Shown in pieces: positions 1 through 8,396 of a stretch of 44,811 nucleotides of DNA. The DNA is from Streptomyces sp. AP-93 (lineage in GTDB: Bacteria; Actinomycetota; Actinomycetes; Streptomycetales; Streptomycetaceae). The DNA lies in NCBI RefSeq assembly GCF_022808175.1, contig NZ_JALGBX010000043.1, positions 1 to 44,811 on the forward strand, written 5' to 3'. Both the position numbers and the translations under genes were made by a program. Numbering within the stretch: the stretch's first letter is position 1; each line of letters begins with the position of its first letter. Below the pieces are notes generated by a model. The model made no database searches. It was not told the DNA's origin and saw only the letters and a program-made list of their open reading frames with translations.

Positions 1-177
1 GGCAACCTGCCCGCTACACTCCCACCGCTCGACGTTTCCCCAGGTCAAGCCACAAAGTACTGCTGGAGTACTAGTTGGACTGGTCGAGAGACGATCGGCA
101 TGGGAGGGGCGGGGTGTGCGTCAGGAGTGGTTGTCGGAAGAGCTGCTGGCGAGCGACTGGAAACGTTGCCCAGTTGA
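1..177 (+). pseudogene. Possible 3' end of a gene entering from the left edge
   Basis: Reading from base 1 in frame 1 gives an uninterrupted peptide with a plausible actinobacterial composition (a CWSTSWTGRETIGMGG stretch) that stops at TGA 175-177. The same frame stays readable for about 29 further codons, including a SCHANTDGGIHYG segment, to a second TGA at 265-267. This could be a gene tail with a premature stop, or chance. No family is recognised, and there is no start within the window. Confidence 0.2.
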
Positions 178-344
178 TCCCTGGAGTTGTCCTGCCACGC
201 CAACACCGATGGCGGCATCCACTACGGCACAAGAGGTATGAACCAGGCCAAATCATCGTCTGCGTGAGCGAAATCCTGGACCCTTCAAGAGGCCCTCGCG
301 GCCTGGTCCACGTACTGCTCCCGAGTCCTCTGGGGATCACCACA

Positions 345-1274
345 ATGTCTCGCTCTCCATCCGCGCCTTCTTCAAGGCACCGCAGGAGTGCCCGAACAGG
401 CACGATCGCCGCTGCGGCGCTGAGCCTGACCGCCGGCCTGCTCGGCGGCGTGGCGCACGCAGACATTCCCGGTGCTGACGGCGTCCTTACCGGCTGCTAC
501 TCCCGGATCGGCGGTGCGCTTCGGCTCATCGATCTCGAAGCGGGTCAGATGTGCCGATTCAACGAGCGCATGGTGACCTGGAATCAGACTCCCGCGGATA
601 CCCCTCACGGTCTCCGGGAGTTCACGGCAGACGGAACGTTCTCTCCCCCCGCGAACGTCACCTCCGTGCATGTTCAGGTGTGGGGCGCGGGTGGCGGCGG
701 AGGCGGGGCAGGAGGCCCGTTTGCCGGTGTGATCGGCGCCAGAACAGCAGGCGGGGGCGGCGGCGGTGCCGGTGGCTTCGTCTGGTGCGTCGTACCGGTC
801 ACGCCGAACACGCCCTACACCCTGACCCTGGGAGACGGCGGGGCCGCCGGCGCCGGCGGCGCGGCACCCACAGAGTCGACTCCCTCCGAGGACGGCTCCC
901 CGGGCGGCGACGGCACCCCGACCATGTTGACCGCACCGGGCAACACCGTACTGGCCTCCGCCACCGGCGGCGGAGGCGGCGGAGGCGGAGCCCGCATTCT
1001 GCACCCCATGGGGGGCGCCCAAACCGGTAGCGGCGGCCTCGGCGGCACCGGCACGTGCACGAACGGCGCGGTGGCACGGACGGGTCCCTCGGGCACCTCG
1101 GGCACCTTGGGCCCCTCCCCCAGCAATGCGGGCGATTCCCCTCCCATCGACGGCATCGTCGATCTACCCGCCGGTCGGTGGGTCGGCGGCAGCGGCGGCA
1201 GCGGGCAAACCAACGAATTCAACGGGCCCCCGGGCACCGCCGGAGGTGACGCGTACGCCGTCGTCTGGTGGTAG
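345..1274 (+). CDS. Secreted glycine-rich domain protein
   Basis: Encodes 309 aa from ATG 345. This start was chosen because it is followed directly by an arginine-rich n-region, a hydrophobic core (IAAAALSLTAGLLGG) and an AxA-type cleavage site at about residue 42, which make a clear Sec signal peptide. The frame is open further upstream, but that part looks noncoding. After the signal comes a Cys-containing segment (GCYSRIGG, residues about 48-55) and then an EFTADGTFSPPANVTSV...VWGAGGGGG motif. That motif is typical of extracellular glycine-rich domains that also occur in phage tail fibres and surface proteins. The rest is a Gly/Ala/Thr/Pro-rich low-complexity shell ending in VVWW. The protein is probably exported and either surface-bound or released; its function is unknown. 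The gene stands alone and converges on the resolvase gene. Confidence 0.7.
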   Translation: MSRSPSAPSSRHRRSARTGTIAAAALSLTAGLLGGVAHADIPGADGVLTGCYSRIGGALRLIDLEAGQMCRFNERMVTWNQTPADTPHGLREFTADGTFSPPANVTSVHVQVWGAGGGGGGAGGPFAGVIGARTAGGGGGGAGGFVWCVVPVTPNTPYTLTLGDGGAAGAGGAAPTESTPSEDGSPGGDGTPTMLTAPGNTVLASATGGGGGGGGARILHPMGGAQTGSGGLGGTGTCTNGAVARTGPSGTSGTLGPSPSNAGDSPPIDGIVDLPAGRWVGGSGGSGQTNEFNGPPGTAGGDAYAVVWW

Positions 1275-1306
1275 TTCGGCGCGGGACCCCTGTTTCTGAC
1301 CCCAGG

Positions 1307-1349
1307 TGTGGCTTTGTTCACGAGTTCCGTTCTCGTGAACAGAACCACA
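1307..1349. terminator. Large inverted repeat between convergent genes, probable bidirectional terminator
   Basis: Perfect 9-bp arms, GTTCACGAG (1316-1324) and CTCGTGAAC (1332-1340), surround a 7-nt loop. With two mismatches the arms extend outward to TGTGG/CCACA (1307-1311 and 1345-1349). It lies in the short gap between the convergent genes ending at 1274 and 1365, so termination is the simplest role. A recombination site for the adjacent resolvase is possible but less likely, because res sites usually lie upstream of tnpR. Confidence 0.55.
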
Positions 1350-1364
1350 GGTGCAAAGTCGAGG

Positions 1365-1985
1365 TCAGTGTTTCGTGACCGTGGTCTTCTTCGGTTGGCG
1401 GGGCACGGTCCTATCCCTGTCGAGGTGTCCGTACACCGTCGAGCGCGGCACGCCGAACAGGTCGGCGATCTGCTGGACGGTCTTCTCGCGCGCGTCGTAG
1501 AGCTGCCGGGCGAGCGAGGCCTGGTCGGCGGTGAGGCGGGGCCGGCGCCCGCCGACCCTGCCGCGGGCCCGCGCGGCGGCGAGCCCGTCGTTGGTGTTCG
1601 CCACGATCAGCTCGCGCTGGAGCTCCGCCAGTACAGACAGCATCCCGAACATGGCCCGGCCCTCCATGGTGGAGGTGTCGATGCCCTCCTCGATGACGTG
1701 CAGGCCGATGCCGCGCTCGCGCAGGTCTGCGCCGAGGGTCACCAGGTGCAGGACGGAGCGGGAGAGCCGGTCGAGCCGGGTGACCTTCAGGATGTCGCCC
1801 TCGCGCAGCAGCTGCATGACGAGGTCGAGCTTCGGGCGGGGCGCCTTCGCGCCGCTCGCGGTGTCGACGTGGATGTGGCCGCGGTCGACGCCGGTCCGCA
1901 GGAGGGCGTCGATCTGATGCAGACGGTCGTTTATCGACACGGCGTATGCATCGCCCTGCCCTCGTACCGACCGAAGTGAGACCAC
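1365..1985 (-). CDS. Serine recombinase (resolvase/invertase family), altered N-terminus
   Basis: Encodes 206 aa of the small serine recombinase family, which uses a catalytic serine to cut and exchange DNA at res/inversion sites. Recognisable parts are RLHQIDALLRTGVD (residues about 21-34), the VTRLDRLSRSVLHLV helix, the ELQRELI...NDGLAAARARGRVGGRRP hinge region and a C-terminal helix-turn-helix (QQIADLFGVPRSTVYGHL). The usual N-terminal motif Tyr-Ala-Arg-Val-Ser-Thr appears here as AYAVSI (about residues 13-18). The conserved active-site Arg codon is absent and Thr is Ile, while the Ser is kept. The residues before it (MVSLRSVRGQGD) also do not look like a normal start. The protein is therefore probably damaged or unusual. 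It most likely belonged to the Tn3-type element whose transposase remnant lies at 3.9-4.4 kb on the same strand. Confidence 0.7.
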   Translation of the reverse strand: MVSLRSVRGQGDAYAVSINDRLHQIDALLRTGVDRGHIHVDTASGAKAPRPKLDLVMQLLREGDILKVTRLDRLSRSVLHLVTLGADLRERGIGLHVIEEGIDTSTMEGRAMFGMLSVLAELQRELIVANTNDGLAAARARGRVGGRRPRLTADQASLARQLYDAREKTVQQIADLFGVPRSTVYGHLDRDRTVPRQPKKTTVTKH

Positions 1986-2192
1986 CCTGGGCGTCTGACA
2001 ACTTCGTGGGTGCCCGGGCAGTCGGTGTCATGCGCGGAGGCGGACCGTGCGGGTCCGTTCAGCCGAGCCTGTCTGGCAGGGAACCGCACGACGCCGAAAG
2101 ATGCTGCTGACGACCGCCTCCTGTGACGGGTGGGGCACAGCCTGAGGACGGCCGTACGAGACCAAGATGGGCAGCCTCAGCCAGGAGAAGCG

Positions 2193-3755
2193 ATGCACAC
2201 CAGACCAGAAAGCCGTCAGCGCCCGCCGGTCGGGTGTGCGAACCAGAGACGGGGGTCGCAAGGCCGGCGACGCCGGGCATGGCCGGCCGGGGGCCGGAGG
2301 CGGTGGCTCGTGCTGTTTCTCTGCCTGATCACGGGTGGCGTCGGCTCTGGCGAGTCAATGGCTGCTGCCAGCCGCCTCGTATCGTCGCCCAAGCTCTGCG
2401 ATGAGGTACCGACCGGCGTCGCAGTCCGGGATCACTGGCTGCGCTTCAGGGTGCCGCCCGGGCTGATGCCGGACCCACAGTTCGACGGGCGCCCGGCCAG
2501 GCTCCAGGTCCACCGCGTCAGCCCGGTGTACGCGAACGGCAAATGCCGGTCGGTGCCTCACAGGACTGCGGTGCTGATCCACGGCGCGACAACAACCGGA
2601 CCGCCGGTGTTCGACCTGCGACACCCCGCCACCGGCGGCGGCGAGCTGAGTGTGCAGAGGGCCCTCGCCCGGGCGGGAGTCGACACCTTCGCCCCCAACC
2701 TGATCGGCTTCGGCCGCTCGACGCACTTCGGAAACGGTCTGAACGATCCCGGCAACGCGAGCCTCAGGCCCTACAACACGGATGGCAGCTGCCCCCACCC
2801 CGAGGGGTGCGACCGCACTCATGTCCCGTTCCCCCTCGATCAGCAAGGGACGCTGCTCCTGACGAATCCGCTGGGCGGAGAGCGGCGCGCACACTCGAGC
2901 AACGTCCGCTTCGCACGCGTCGACACCTTCGTGCGAGACATCCGCCAGGTCATCGACGACGCCATCGCGCGCTCGAAGCCGACGGACGGCAAGGTCACCC
3001 TGCTCGGTTGGTCGTTCGGCGGGCAGCTCGCTGCCCGGACGCTGTACGCGGCCAATCCGGTCCTTGCTGGAAGCGCCGGCTACATCGCCAAGGTCAACCG
3101 CGCCGTGTTCCTGTCGTCGGCCTTCGGCTTCCCGACCGAGGAAACGCCGCCGCCGACCGGCTTCGCCACGTTCCCGCTGCGCGTCAACGACCCCTCATCG
3201 GCCGCGGCCGCGCTCTGGCGAATGCCGCCAGAGCGCGAGGCGGCCTGCACAGGCCACGTCGTACCGGGCAGCCCGGAGCAGTTCCGGTCGCAGCTGCTGG
3301 AGCAGGAAACCGTGGGACGTGAGTGGGGAGGGACGGACCCCAACAACCCGACCGGCCTCACCCGCTCGCCGGTGTTCTCCAGCTACGGCTGGAACACCAC
3401 CGTCGCGGGACAGCTGACCACCCCCTCTCTGGTCATCCACGGTTTCGAGGACACGGTCGCGCCGCCGGCCAACGCGCCCGCCATCTACAACGCCCTCCCG
3501 GCACCGATGACGAACAAAGTGCTCGTGCAGGTCCAATGCGCGAGCCACGCACTCCTGAACGAGGGCTGCTCCGAGCAGCGCTGCACGCCGGAATCGGGGA
3601 CCCCGTACGGCGGGCGCCCTGGCGAACCCTGGGCCGGTCCCCATGCCACGCTCAAGGCGGCACTGATCGAGTGGATCAAGAACGGGACCTTCAACGGCGC
3701 CACGAACGGACGGTTCACCGTCGACGCGAGCGGCGTGGCCAGCCCCGGCACGTAG
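2193..3755 (+). CDS. Secreted alpha/beta hydrolase
   Basis: Encodes 520 aa. ATG 2193 is preceded by a purine-rich CAGGAGAAG site and gives a basic N-terminus (RRRRAWPAGGRRRW) followed by the hydrophobic stretch LVLFLCLITGGVG, so export is likely. The fold is that of an alpha/beta hydrolase. The oxyanion-hole region is VLIHGATTTGPP, the nucleophile elbow is GWSFGGQL (Ser as nucleophile), an acid is likely in HGFEDTVAPP, and the late His is in ASHALLNEG. Long inserts rich in Asn/Gly/Pro with several Cys residues suggest an extracellular enzyme. The substrate is unknown; an esterase, lipase or amidase are all possible. It sits between a resolvase and a Tn3 transposase remnant on the opposite strand, so it may be transposon cargo (inference). 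A G+C-rich hairpin follows. Confidence 0.75.
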   Translation: MHTRPESRQRPPVGCANQRRGSQGRRRRAWPAGGRRRWLVLFLCLITGGVGSGESMAAASRLVSSPKLCDEVPTGVAVRDHWLRFRVPPGLMPDPQFDGRPARLQVHRVSPVYANGKCRSVPHRTAVLIHGATTTGPPVFDLRHPATGGGELSVQRALARAGVDTFAPNLIGFGRSTHFGNGLNDPGNASLRPYNTDGSCPHPEGCDRTHVPFPLDQQGTLLLTNPLGGERRAHSSNVRFARVDTFVRDIRQVIDDAIARSKPTDGKVTLLGWSFGGQLAARTLYAANPVLAGSAGYIAKVNRAVFLSSAFGFPTEETPPPTGFATFPLRVNDPSSAAAALWRMPPEREAACTGHVVPGSPEQFRSQLLEQETVGREWGGTDPNNPTGLTRSPVFSSYGWNTTVAGQLTTPSLVIHGFEDTVAPPANAPAIYNALPAPMTNKVLVQVQCASHALLNEGCSEQRCTPESGTPYGGRPGEPWAGPHATLKAALIEWIKNGTFNGATNGRFTVDASGVASPGT

Positions 3756-3768
3756 ACGAAGAGAGGGC

Positions 3769-3795
3769 CCGGGCCCTGAGCTCAGTCGGGCCCGG
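3769..3795 (+). terminator. Hairpin after the alpha/beta hydrolase gene
   Basis: Perfect 8-bp arms, CCGGGCCC (3769-3776) and GGGCCCGG (3788-3795), enclose an 11-nt loop that contains the palindrome TGAGCTCA. It begins 14 nt after the hydrolase stop codon. No T-tract follows, as is usual in Streptomyces. Confidence 0.6.
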
Positions 3796-3925
3796 AGCGT
3801 GTGGGGGGCTTCCGCGCGATGGGAGCCACACACACGCTCCGGCAGGCCGTGCAGGATGCCGCCCGTCGAGCAAGATCAGCCTGATGGCCCCGGGGAACCG
3901 GCGCCCCGACATCGGCCAGGGCTCT

Positions 3926-3960
3926 GTCAGGTCAGGTCAGGTCCGGTCCGGTCCGGTCGG
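3926..3960. repeat. 5-bp tandem repeat array
   Basis: Seven consecutive 5-bp units: three GTCAG, three GTCCG and one GTCGG. It lies just past the 3' end of the degenerate Tn3 transposase and so may mark the transposon border or replication slippage. Confidence 0.8.
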
Positions 3961-4359
3961 CGGGGGCGCAGCGGCCGGTAGCCGGCCGGGTCGAGCTTGG
4001 CGAGCTCGGTGTCGACCTCAACGTTGATCGTGCCGAAGAAGTTCACGTTCTCGCTATGGGCCGGGGAGATGTGCGCGAGGAGCTCGTCGTCGACCGCCCG
4101 GCCCTCGGCCCGCATCTGCGCGACGGCCAGGCCGTAGTGTCCGTCGTCCAGGTCACCACCGAATTCGTCAGCAGCGTCAGGCACCACGCCTGTTCGTCCT
4201 CGGCCGACAGCGGTGCCAAGGCGAGGCGAAGACATCGCGGTTGTTCAGGGCCCGGTGCCGCTGTTCCAGCACGCAGACCGCGTACGCGTCCCGGTCCACC
4301 GCGCCCTGCGGTAGATCAGGGTTGACGTACACCGCCTTGCGCCACGCGGGCGGCACGAG
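3927..4359 (-). pseudogene. Tn3-family transposase (TnpA) remnant with deletion and two frameshifts
   Basis: Pieces of TnpA occur in three reading frames. In reading order they are LVPPAWRKAVYVNPDLPQG...RDVFASP (to about 4215), then APLSAEDEQAWCLTLLTNSV (about 4150-4212, a different frame), then HYGLAVAQMRAEG...LAHISPAHSENVNFFGT (about 4020-4140, a third frame) to the end. In intact Tn3-type transposases of about 1000 aa, the RDVFASP block lies far upstream of the TLLTN...RAEG block. About 300 residues are therefore missing in between, in addition to the frame changes. Everything before LVPPAW is also lost. The gene cannot make a working transposase. With the resolvase at 1.4-2.0 kb on the same strand it marks a Tn3-like relic. 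Confidence 0.75.
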
Positions 4360-4716
4360 CTTGTGCTGAGGCCAGCCAGCTCGTTGGCCCGGTAGAGGGC
4401 TACCGGCGAAATGGGCCGCCCCGGGTGACGAAACGCAGTCGGTTCGGCGGGGCCCCATCGGTGCTGAGTGCGTTCGCGTCGGCGCCGACGCACGCGGACG
4501 CGGAGCTCGGTGACCGCTTCGGCATCCTCATCACCGAGATCAATGAGGAGTAACTGGCCGGCCAAACGGTTCGCCGGCTGACCGTGCGCCCTCACCGCGG
4601 GCCTGTGGCGCCCCGGGCCGTCTTTTCCCCTGCTGTTCGGAGCGGGTGCGTTCGTCGTCGGTTAGGGCTCGCCGGCCGGCCTTGGTTCCGCTCTCCGATC
4701 CCGTCACCAGGGGCGG

Positions 4717-5610
4717 TCAGCGGGATAGGGTCTTGCTGCGCTGCTCGGCCTTGGTGAACAGGCCGGACAGCCGGGTCATCTCCGCACGTTGCTGCGGCTC
4801 GATGGTGCGCGCGAGCTCCCGCCGCAGCCGCAGCCCGGTCTTGGAAAGCTCGACCTGCTGGTCGCAGCCCATGTCCCGTACCGCGATGGTGATCTCCTTC
4901 TCCCGGCGCTGGTCCAGCGGCTCGGTGGAGTCCTCGAACGCCTTTCTCAGGGCCGAGGGGATGCTGGACGGCGAATCGTAGCTGTACCGGTACTGGCTCA
5001 TACACGTGCGCCAGCGCCCGAGCGCGGCTTGGTAACGCTGGTCGGAGGTCGCCTTCTTGAACAGGCCGAGGCTGATCTCCTGCGGCATGTATGTGATCCG
5101 TGCCCAGGTGTCGAGGTCGCCGTACACGGAGGCGTGGGCGTTCGCCGCGCAGCCCTGCTTCGGGTACCAGTAGACGATGGCGCCCGGGGCGGTCAGCTTG
5201 GCGAGTGCGGTGCGCGGCCCGAGCAGGGTTTCGCGCAGTCGCGGATCGTCGCTGTTGCCGGCTTGCCCATTCTGCCCGTCGGACGGCTTGGCCTCGGACA
5301 GAGCGTACCCATGCTGCCGGACCCAGTCGGCGCTGACCCCGCCGCCCTCGTCGGCGTCCGGGTTGGGCCGGTCGACGCTGCCTTTCCACGGGATCCCGGC
5401 GTCCCGCATGCACTTCTCGGTCAGTGCAAGGTCGACCAGCGCCACCTGGTACAGCCGAGCCGGGTAGTCCCCGGTGTTGGTGACCATGTCCACTGTGCTC
5501 TGGTCAAGGTGGTCAGGTACCCGCGCACCCTCCGGCTGCGAGCTGCCGCAGCCGGAGAGCATGCCGGCCATCACCACCAACAGGGTGGCTTTGACGGTGG
5601 CGGGACGCAT
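4717..5610 (-). CDS. Predicted lipoprotein of unknown function
   Basis: Encodes 297 aa. ATG 5610 was chosen because it gives a compact lipoprotein signal: MRPATVK, a hydrophobic core LLVVMAGM and the lipobox L-S-G-C at about residues 19-22, followed by GSS. The mature part is hydrophilic, has scattered Cys residues (in KCMRDAG, QGCAANA, TCMSQY and DMGCDQQ) and ends in a charged, probably helical tail. No known domain is recognised. It resembles secreted Streptomyces lipoproteins with a paired-Cys, helix-rich body. The start lies one base after the stop of the upstream I36-like gene, so the two are almost certainly co-transcribed. Confidence 0.7.
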   Translation of the reverse strand: MRPATVKATLLVVMAGMLSGCGSSQPEGARVPDHLDQSTVDMVTNTGDYPARLYQVALVDLALTEKCMRDAGIPWKGSVDRPNPDADEGGGVSADWVRQHGYALSEAKPSDGQNGQAGNSDDPRLRETLLGPRTALAKLTAPGAIVYWYPKQGCAANAHASVYGDLDTWARITYMPQEISLGLFKKATSDQRYQAALGRWRTCMSQYRYSYDSPSSIPSALRKAFEDSTEPLDQRREKEITIAVRDMGCDQQVELSKTGLRLRRELARTIEPQQRAEMTRLSGLFTKAEQRSKTLSR

Positions 5611-5611
5611 G

Positions 5612-6052
5612 TCAGTAACTGCACCAGTACATCGACGAGAACCGGTCATTGAAGTTGTCGTGGGCGCCGTTCCCGTGCGGTATCGGGTTGAGTGCCAGGT
5701 TCTGGCGGATGCTGCCCAGCCCCTCGGTCATGATGTGGCCGCCGTACCACTGGGCGGTGGCGAAGTGGACGGGGCAGTTGTTGCCGTTGTTGAACGTCGA
5801 CGAGGCCTTGTCGTCGATAAAGGAGGGAAGGGTCGGATTGTTGTTCTGGCCCTGCCACCGCGACCCGCTCCAGTTCGCGTCGACCCACAGGCAGGCGTAC
5901 CCCCTCGGGCAGTCATTCGTGCCGGCCACGATGGCGGCGATTTCGGCGGCGTTGGGATCGGCCTGGGCCAGGGCCGGTGTGGAGAAGGCGCCTGCCATGA
6001 GCAGGGCCGCGGCCCCGGTCATGGCCATCTTGGATCGTACGTTTTCGGCCAC
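5612..6052 (-). CDS. Secreted peptidase inhibitor family I36-like protein
   Basis: Encodes 146 aa from GTG 6052. This start has an AGGAG site at 6059-6063, 6 nt upstream, and is followed by a clear signal peptide (SKMAMTGAAALLMAGAF) ending in ALAQA. The mature domain has the pattern of I36/SMI-type proteins with a beta/gamma-crystallin-like fold: DCPRGYACLWVDANWSG near the front, then a segment around KASSTFNNG and a Cys-containing C-terminus (SMYWCSY). Streptomyces metalloproteinase inhibitors belong to this family, but many members are simply small secreted proteins, so inhibitor activity is inferred. It is the first gene of a two-gene unit with the lipoprotein. Confidence 0.75.
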   Translation of the reverse strand: MAENVRSKMAMTGAAALLMAGAFSTPALAQADPNAAEIAAIVAGTNDCPRGYACLWVDANWSGSRWQGQNNNPTLPSFIDDKASSTFNNGNNCPVHFATAQWYGGHIMTEGLGSIRQNLALNPIPHGNGAHDNFNDRFSSMYWCSY

Positions 6053-6299
6053 TCTGATCTCCTTTGTGCTGGTCAGTGACGATTCCTGACGTGACAATCA
6101 CGAAGGTGAGCCCCATGGGCGACAACGACATTCGGGTCAGACAAGTCGCTTCCTTCCCCCAGCGCGTCGGGCCCGCCGGCTGGTCCGCCGTTTCAACATG
6201 GTCGGCCTCCTGCGTACGGACACGAGGTCAGCGGGCGCCCCTCGCCGGGGCCGCACGCAGCTTGGCAGGGCTCCAGCACGCGCGACAAGGGGGAATTAG

Positions 6300-6411
6300 T
6301 TGCTCCGCATACATTTCACGGAGTCGGATCCTCAGCCTGCATCGCTTGTGGCCCCGCCAGAGACGCTGGGCCTTCGCGCAGTGGCATCGCATGGCTTTGT
6401 CAGCGAGTTAC
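6300..6411 (+). pseudogene. 5' fragment of an ArsR-like regulator cut by an ISL3 element
   Basis: TTG 6300, preceded by AAGGGGG, starts a peptide beginning LRIHFTESD. This resembles the typical N-terminus of Streptomyces winged-helix ArsR-type regulators (LRIHFT.ED). The frame runs directly into the ISL3 terminal repeat at 6412, and no helix-turn-helix part is present. No matching 3' half was found beyond 8216 or 9301, so the rest of the gene appears lost. The identification rests on a short motif only. Confidence 0.35.
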
Positions 6412-6449
6412 GGGTTCTGGCACAGATCTTGGGGAGCCGTCGCGGAGCG
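6412..6449 (+). repeat. ISL3 terminal inverted repeat, left end
   Basis: Starts GGGTTCTGGCACAGATCTTG and continues GGGAGCCGTCGCGGAGCG. Its first 27 bases are identical to the minus strand read from 9301. It is a weaker match to the repeat ending at 8216. Confidence 0.8.
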
Positions 6450-6588
6450 TTACCCGGATGTTCGATTGTGAGGAGACGGGTTCGTGTGAGATCGCGTACG
6501 CCGTGTCGTCCGACGATCAGAATTGACGCTCCCTCAGGTGTCTGCCGGCCGCTGCTGCGGTCGGTTGTGTACGGCGATGGTGCTGGTC

Positions 6589-8180
6589 ATGCAGACCGAT
6601 GCACCGCTCTGGGACTCGCTGGTGTTCGCCGGGGTCGACGATGTGGATGTCGAGGCGGTGACGGCCGCGTTCGGCATGGTCGAGGTGGTGGCGAGAGGCC
6701 GCGCGGCCGGCTCTGAGTGTCCGGACTGCGGCCGCTTCTCGGTCCGAGTCCACGACCGATACCAACGCAGGCTGAAGGACCTTCCGCTCGCTGAGCAGGG
6801 CTTCGCGATCCGGCTGACGGTCCGGCGTTTCATCTGCGGGTCTGCGGACTGCCCGCGCCGGACGTTTGCCGAGCCGTTCTCCCGGCTGGCAGCACCGCAC
6901 GCACGGTTCACCATGCGGCTCAACCACGCCTTGGAGCGAGTGGGGCTCGCGCTTGCCGGGCGGGCCGGCGCTCGGCTGGCTGCCCAGCTGGGTTTCGGCG
7001 CGGGACGGATGACCTTGTTACGCAGGGTCATGGCATTGCCCGATCCGCGGTTCAGCACGCCGCGTGTGCTGGGCGTGGACGACTTCGCGATCCGTCGCGG
7101 CCAGACCTACTCCACCGTCTTGACCAGTGTCGAAGACCATCGCGTGGTCGATGTGCTCCCGACCCGTGAAGCCGGGCCACTGGCCGCGTGGCTGATCCGT
7201 CACCCAGGCGTGGAGATCATCTGCCGGGACCGGGCGGGCGCCTACGCCGAGGGTGCCCGGCGCGGTGCCCCCGAAGCTCTGCAGGTCGCCGACCGGTTCC
7301 ATCTGTGGCAGGGCCTCGGCCGAGCCGTGGAGACCTGTGTCGCCGCCCACCGCGACTGCCTGAGCAGTCCTTCGCCCAGCGGCATGTTGCCGGAGGCCAC
7401 CCGACTGGCTTCCGGTCGGCCGCAGGACGACTCGGCGCCCATCGGCCGACGGGCCGAGCGGAAGAAGGCAGCACATGCCCTGGTCCACGAGCTCCTTGCT
7501 CAAGGTCACTCACGCCGGGCGATTGCCCGGCACCTGGGCTGGGGCCTCAACACCGTGCTCCGGTACGCGAACGCCGCACGCTGGCAGGACACCATCCGCG
7601 AGAGTCGGCCCCGGCCCAGCAGACTGGACCCCTACAAGGCCTACTTGGAGCGGTGATTCGCCGCGGGATGCACCAGCGTCACCCGACTGCACGGCGAGCT
7701 GGTTGCCGAGCACGCTCCTGTCACCTACGGCATGGTCCGCGCGCACATCGTCACTTTGCGCGGGCTCCGTCCGAGGCGCCGCCCCGGCCGCCGACGGTGC
7801 GGCAGGTGACCGGCTGGCTCACCCGGCACCCCACGAGCCTGACCGAGCAAGACCAGGCCGGCCTGAAGCAGGTCCTGGCCCGCTGCCCTGAACTGGACAA
7901 GGCCGCCGGGCATGTCCGCGACTTTGGCGAGATACTCACCGACCGCCTCGGCTCCACGCTCCGCACCTGGATCGACGCAGTCGACGCCAGCCAGCTACCC
8001 GGCCTCACCGGCTTCGCACTCCACCTACTCCGAGACCTCGACGCCGTGACAGCCGGGCTCACTCTTGACTGGAGCTCCGGCAGCATCGAGGGAGCCGTCA
8101 ACCGCATCAAGAAGATCAAGCGGCAGCTCTACGGCCGAGCCGGATTCGATCTACTCCGCAAGATGATCCTGCTCCAGTGA
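6589..8180 (+). pseudogene. ISL3-family transposase, nonsense-mutated and frameshifted
   Basis: The intact protein would be about 530 aa. The N-terminal zinc finger is present (CPDCGRFSVRV...CGSADCPRRTF), followed by the DDE domain start (VLGVDDFAIRRGQTY), the ICRDRAGAY block and VADRFHLWQGL. The frame meets an in-frame TGA at 7654-7656, in a context reading E-R-stop-F-A-A-G where an Arg CGA codon is expected. It reads on cleanly as CTSVTRLHGELVAEH and then loses frame near 7780. The correct frame resumes at VRQVTGWLTRHP and carries the family's C-terminal block (DAVTAGLTLDWSSG...EGAVNRIKKIKRQLYGRAGF). There are thus one nonsense mutation and one frameshift. The start is uncertain (6577 or 6589). 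Confidence 0.85.
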
Positions 8181-8216
8181 CGCTCAGGGACGGCTCCCCA
8201 GGATCTGTGACAGACC
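8181..8216 (-). repeat. ISL3 terminal inverted repeat, inner right end
   Basis: Read on the minus strand it contains CACAGATCCTGGGGAGCCGTC, matching the left end at 6420-6440 with one mismatch. The outer few bases are more diverged. It begins at the stop codon of the transposase. Confidence 0.75.
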
Positions 8217-8396
8217 GAGCTTTTTGAAGGCACCTGTGTATTCAGGCGAGTCGGGTCGGCGGCTTGCGACAGGGCTGTCACAGCTTCGAAGATCGCTTGA
8301 CCTTGCCCCAGAGGGAGAGACGACAGTGTCTGAGTCGATCACATGACCGGGGTGTCCGTACTCGCTGGTCAGACCAGGACGAAGAGGGGAGTTCGC

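Larger units (their letters stand above)
6412..8216 (+). mobile_element. ISL3-family insertion sequence (first copy, defective)
   Basis: Contains one transposase frame of the ISL3 family bounded by related inverted ends. The left end starts GGGTTCTGGCACAGATC at 6412. The right end, read on the minus strand from 8216, carries CACAGATCCTGGGGAGCCGTC. No 8-bp target duplication is seen at either candidate pair of ends. A second, better-matching right-end copy lies at 9301, so the mobile unit may instead be 6412-9301 and include the HAD gene. Confidence 0.75.

Noticed and set aside
4461..4553. Small plus-strand frame reading APTHADAELGDRFGILITEINEE
   Set aside because: It is short, has no ribosome site and no recognised family, and lies in decayed transposon DNA. 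Chance cannot be excluded.
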